In this document: positions 63,376-64,000 of the stretch, one piece after another
Position numbering within the stretch: position 1 is the stretch's first letter
How the letters are laid out: each line of letters starts with the position of its first letter
Assembly: GCA_944989445.1 (NCBI GenBank)
Contig: CALYLW010000121.1
Location: forward strand, 480,729 to 544,728
Length of the DNA: 64,000 nt
Origin: Ampullaceana balthica
Taxonomy: Eukaryota; Mollusca; Gastropoda; Lymnaeidae
Direction of reading: 5' to 3'
Translations under genes and position numbers: made by a program
Notes under the pieces: generated by a model
Databases searched by the model: none
Told to the model about the DNA's origin: nothing
The model's input: only the letters and a program-made list of their open reading frames with translations

Positions 63376-64000
63376 CTAGCAGACCCGTCGTGCGTTGCAA
63401 CGATCTCAGTAAAAATGAATTTAAAAAATAAACCAATGAGTGGTATGTTTTAACAACAATTAAGCCAGAAACCTTCGCAGATGTGTGCAAAAAAAAGTCC
63501 AAGTTTCATAGCAATCAGATAAATAAATTAATAATTAAAAAGATTACAGAAGAAAAAAAAGATATTAAGAGTCCTGGCCCCCAAATGAGTGATAAATTAA
63601 CTTTACCATTGTACTCAAGCTATATTCCTCAACATTTGGGGCCCCCAGCTCCGATAGAATCGACATTAGGAGTTCAGTGCCCTATAGTTATTTAATAAAG
63701 GCTCTTAAGTTTTTATATACTAAGTTTGGTCAAAATCCAGTTATGTTCTCATTATCTAACGCTTAAAATAATTTTATATAGCTAATATAGGGGGGAAAAC
63801 GACATTAAGGGGCCCTCGACCTGATTCGGATTCACGATGTACATTTCGAAAACCTGTTCATTTAAATTCAGTGTCATCATGGATATATTTCTCAAGATCG
63901 CCAATTACCATCCCGGGAGCTTACTAAAAAGTCTCCAAAGGTTTCATGGCAATCGTATGAATGGTTTAGTCAGCTATAAAGGACAAGCAGCAGACAGACA
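63376..64000 (-). mobile_element. Helitron (family H1), cut by window end
   Basis: Minus-strand 3' end ACTGAGATCGTTGCAACGCA, CGACGGGTCTGCTAG followed by T, with the palindrome CGTTGCAACG. Body blocks (AGCTATATAAAATTATTTTA, GGGCCCC, TTCTCAAGATCG) match 13613-15615. The sequence near 63970-64000 corresponds to the family 5' region, so about one unit is present and the 5' TC lies just beyond the edge. Confidence 0.8.

Overview
The window reads as AT-rich, non-coding metazoan nuclear DNA. The combination of tRNA-derived SINEs, a jockey/CR1-type LINE, hAT elements with 8-bp duplications, non-autonomous Helitrons and very many minisatellites fits a mollusc or another lophotrochozoan, but the species cannot be fixed from sequence alone. 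I found no complete host gene. Nearly every long open reading frame is a by-product of a tandem repeat whose unit lacks stop codons. The best candidate for host coding sequence is one GC-rich exon on the minus strand at 37097-37300.

Layout. 1-2.5 kb: a 40-bp array, an 18-bp array split by a solo LTR, and a CTAG-ended Helitron-like element abutting a (TA)n tract. 2.7-5.1 kb: a tRNA-derived SINE and a LINE 3' end. 5.2-8.1 kb: a run of one short inverted-terminal family (MITE-2 here), one copy split by a Helitron-like insertion. 8.9-9.7 kb: a complete non-autonomous Helitron filled with (CAA)n. 10.7 and 17.3 kb: hAT-type MITEs. 13.6-15.6 kb: two Helitron units fused head to tail. 18.3-20.2 kb: four tandem copies of a related family (MITE-1). 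20.2-21.9 kb: a broken hAT transposase gene on the minus strand. 22-24.3 kb: a hAT MITE and a 32-bp array. 25.4-27.6 kb: a MITE-2 copy and a Helitron inserted inside an inverted Helitron of the same family. 29.8-30.7 kb: a 36-bp array. 31.1-34.9 kb: a MITE-1 copy, then a LINE fragment split by a 2.5-kb hAT element that itself carries two smaller elements. 35-44.6 kb: large 26-, 27-, 37- and 33-bp arrays and the candidate exon. 45-46.9 kb: more MITE-1 copies. 47.2-53.1 kb: 45-, 24-, 21- and 31-bp arrays. 53.7-57 kb: a palindromic TA-flanked element and a second 31-bp array. 58.8-63.4 kb: a 90-bp repeat, LINE tails, an intact SINE and three MITE-2 copies. 63.4 kb to the end: a Helitron cut by the window edge.

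The features do not form a pathway. What the window records is a layered history of mobile-element insertions, several datable relative to one another through exact target-site duplications, together with strong local expansion of minisatellites. Arrays of more than about 150 bp add up to roughly 9 kb before the (CAA)n tracts are counted.
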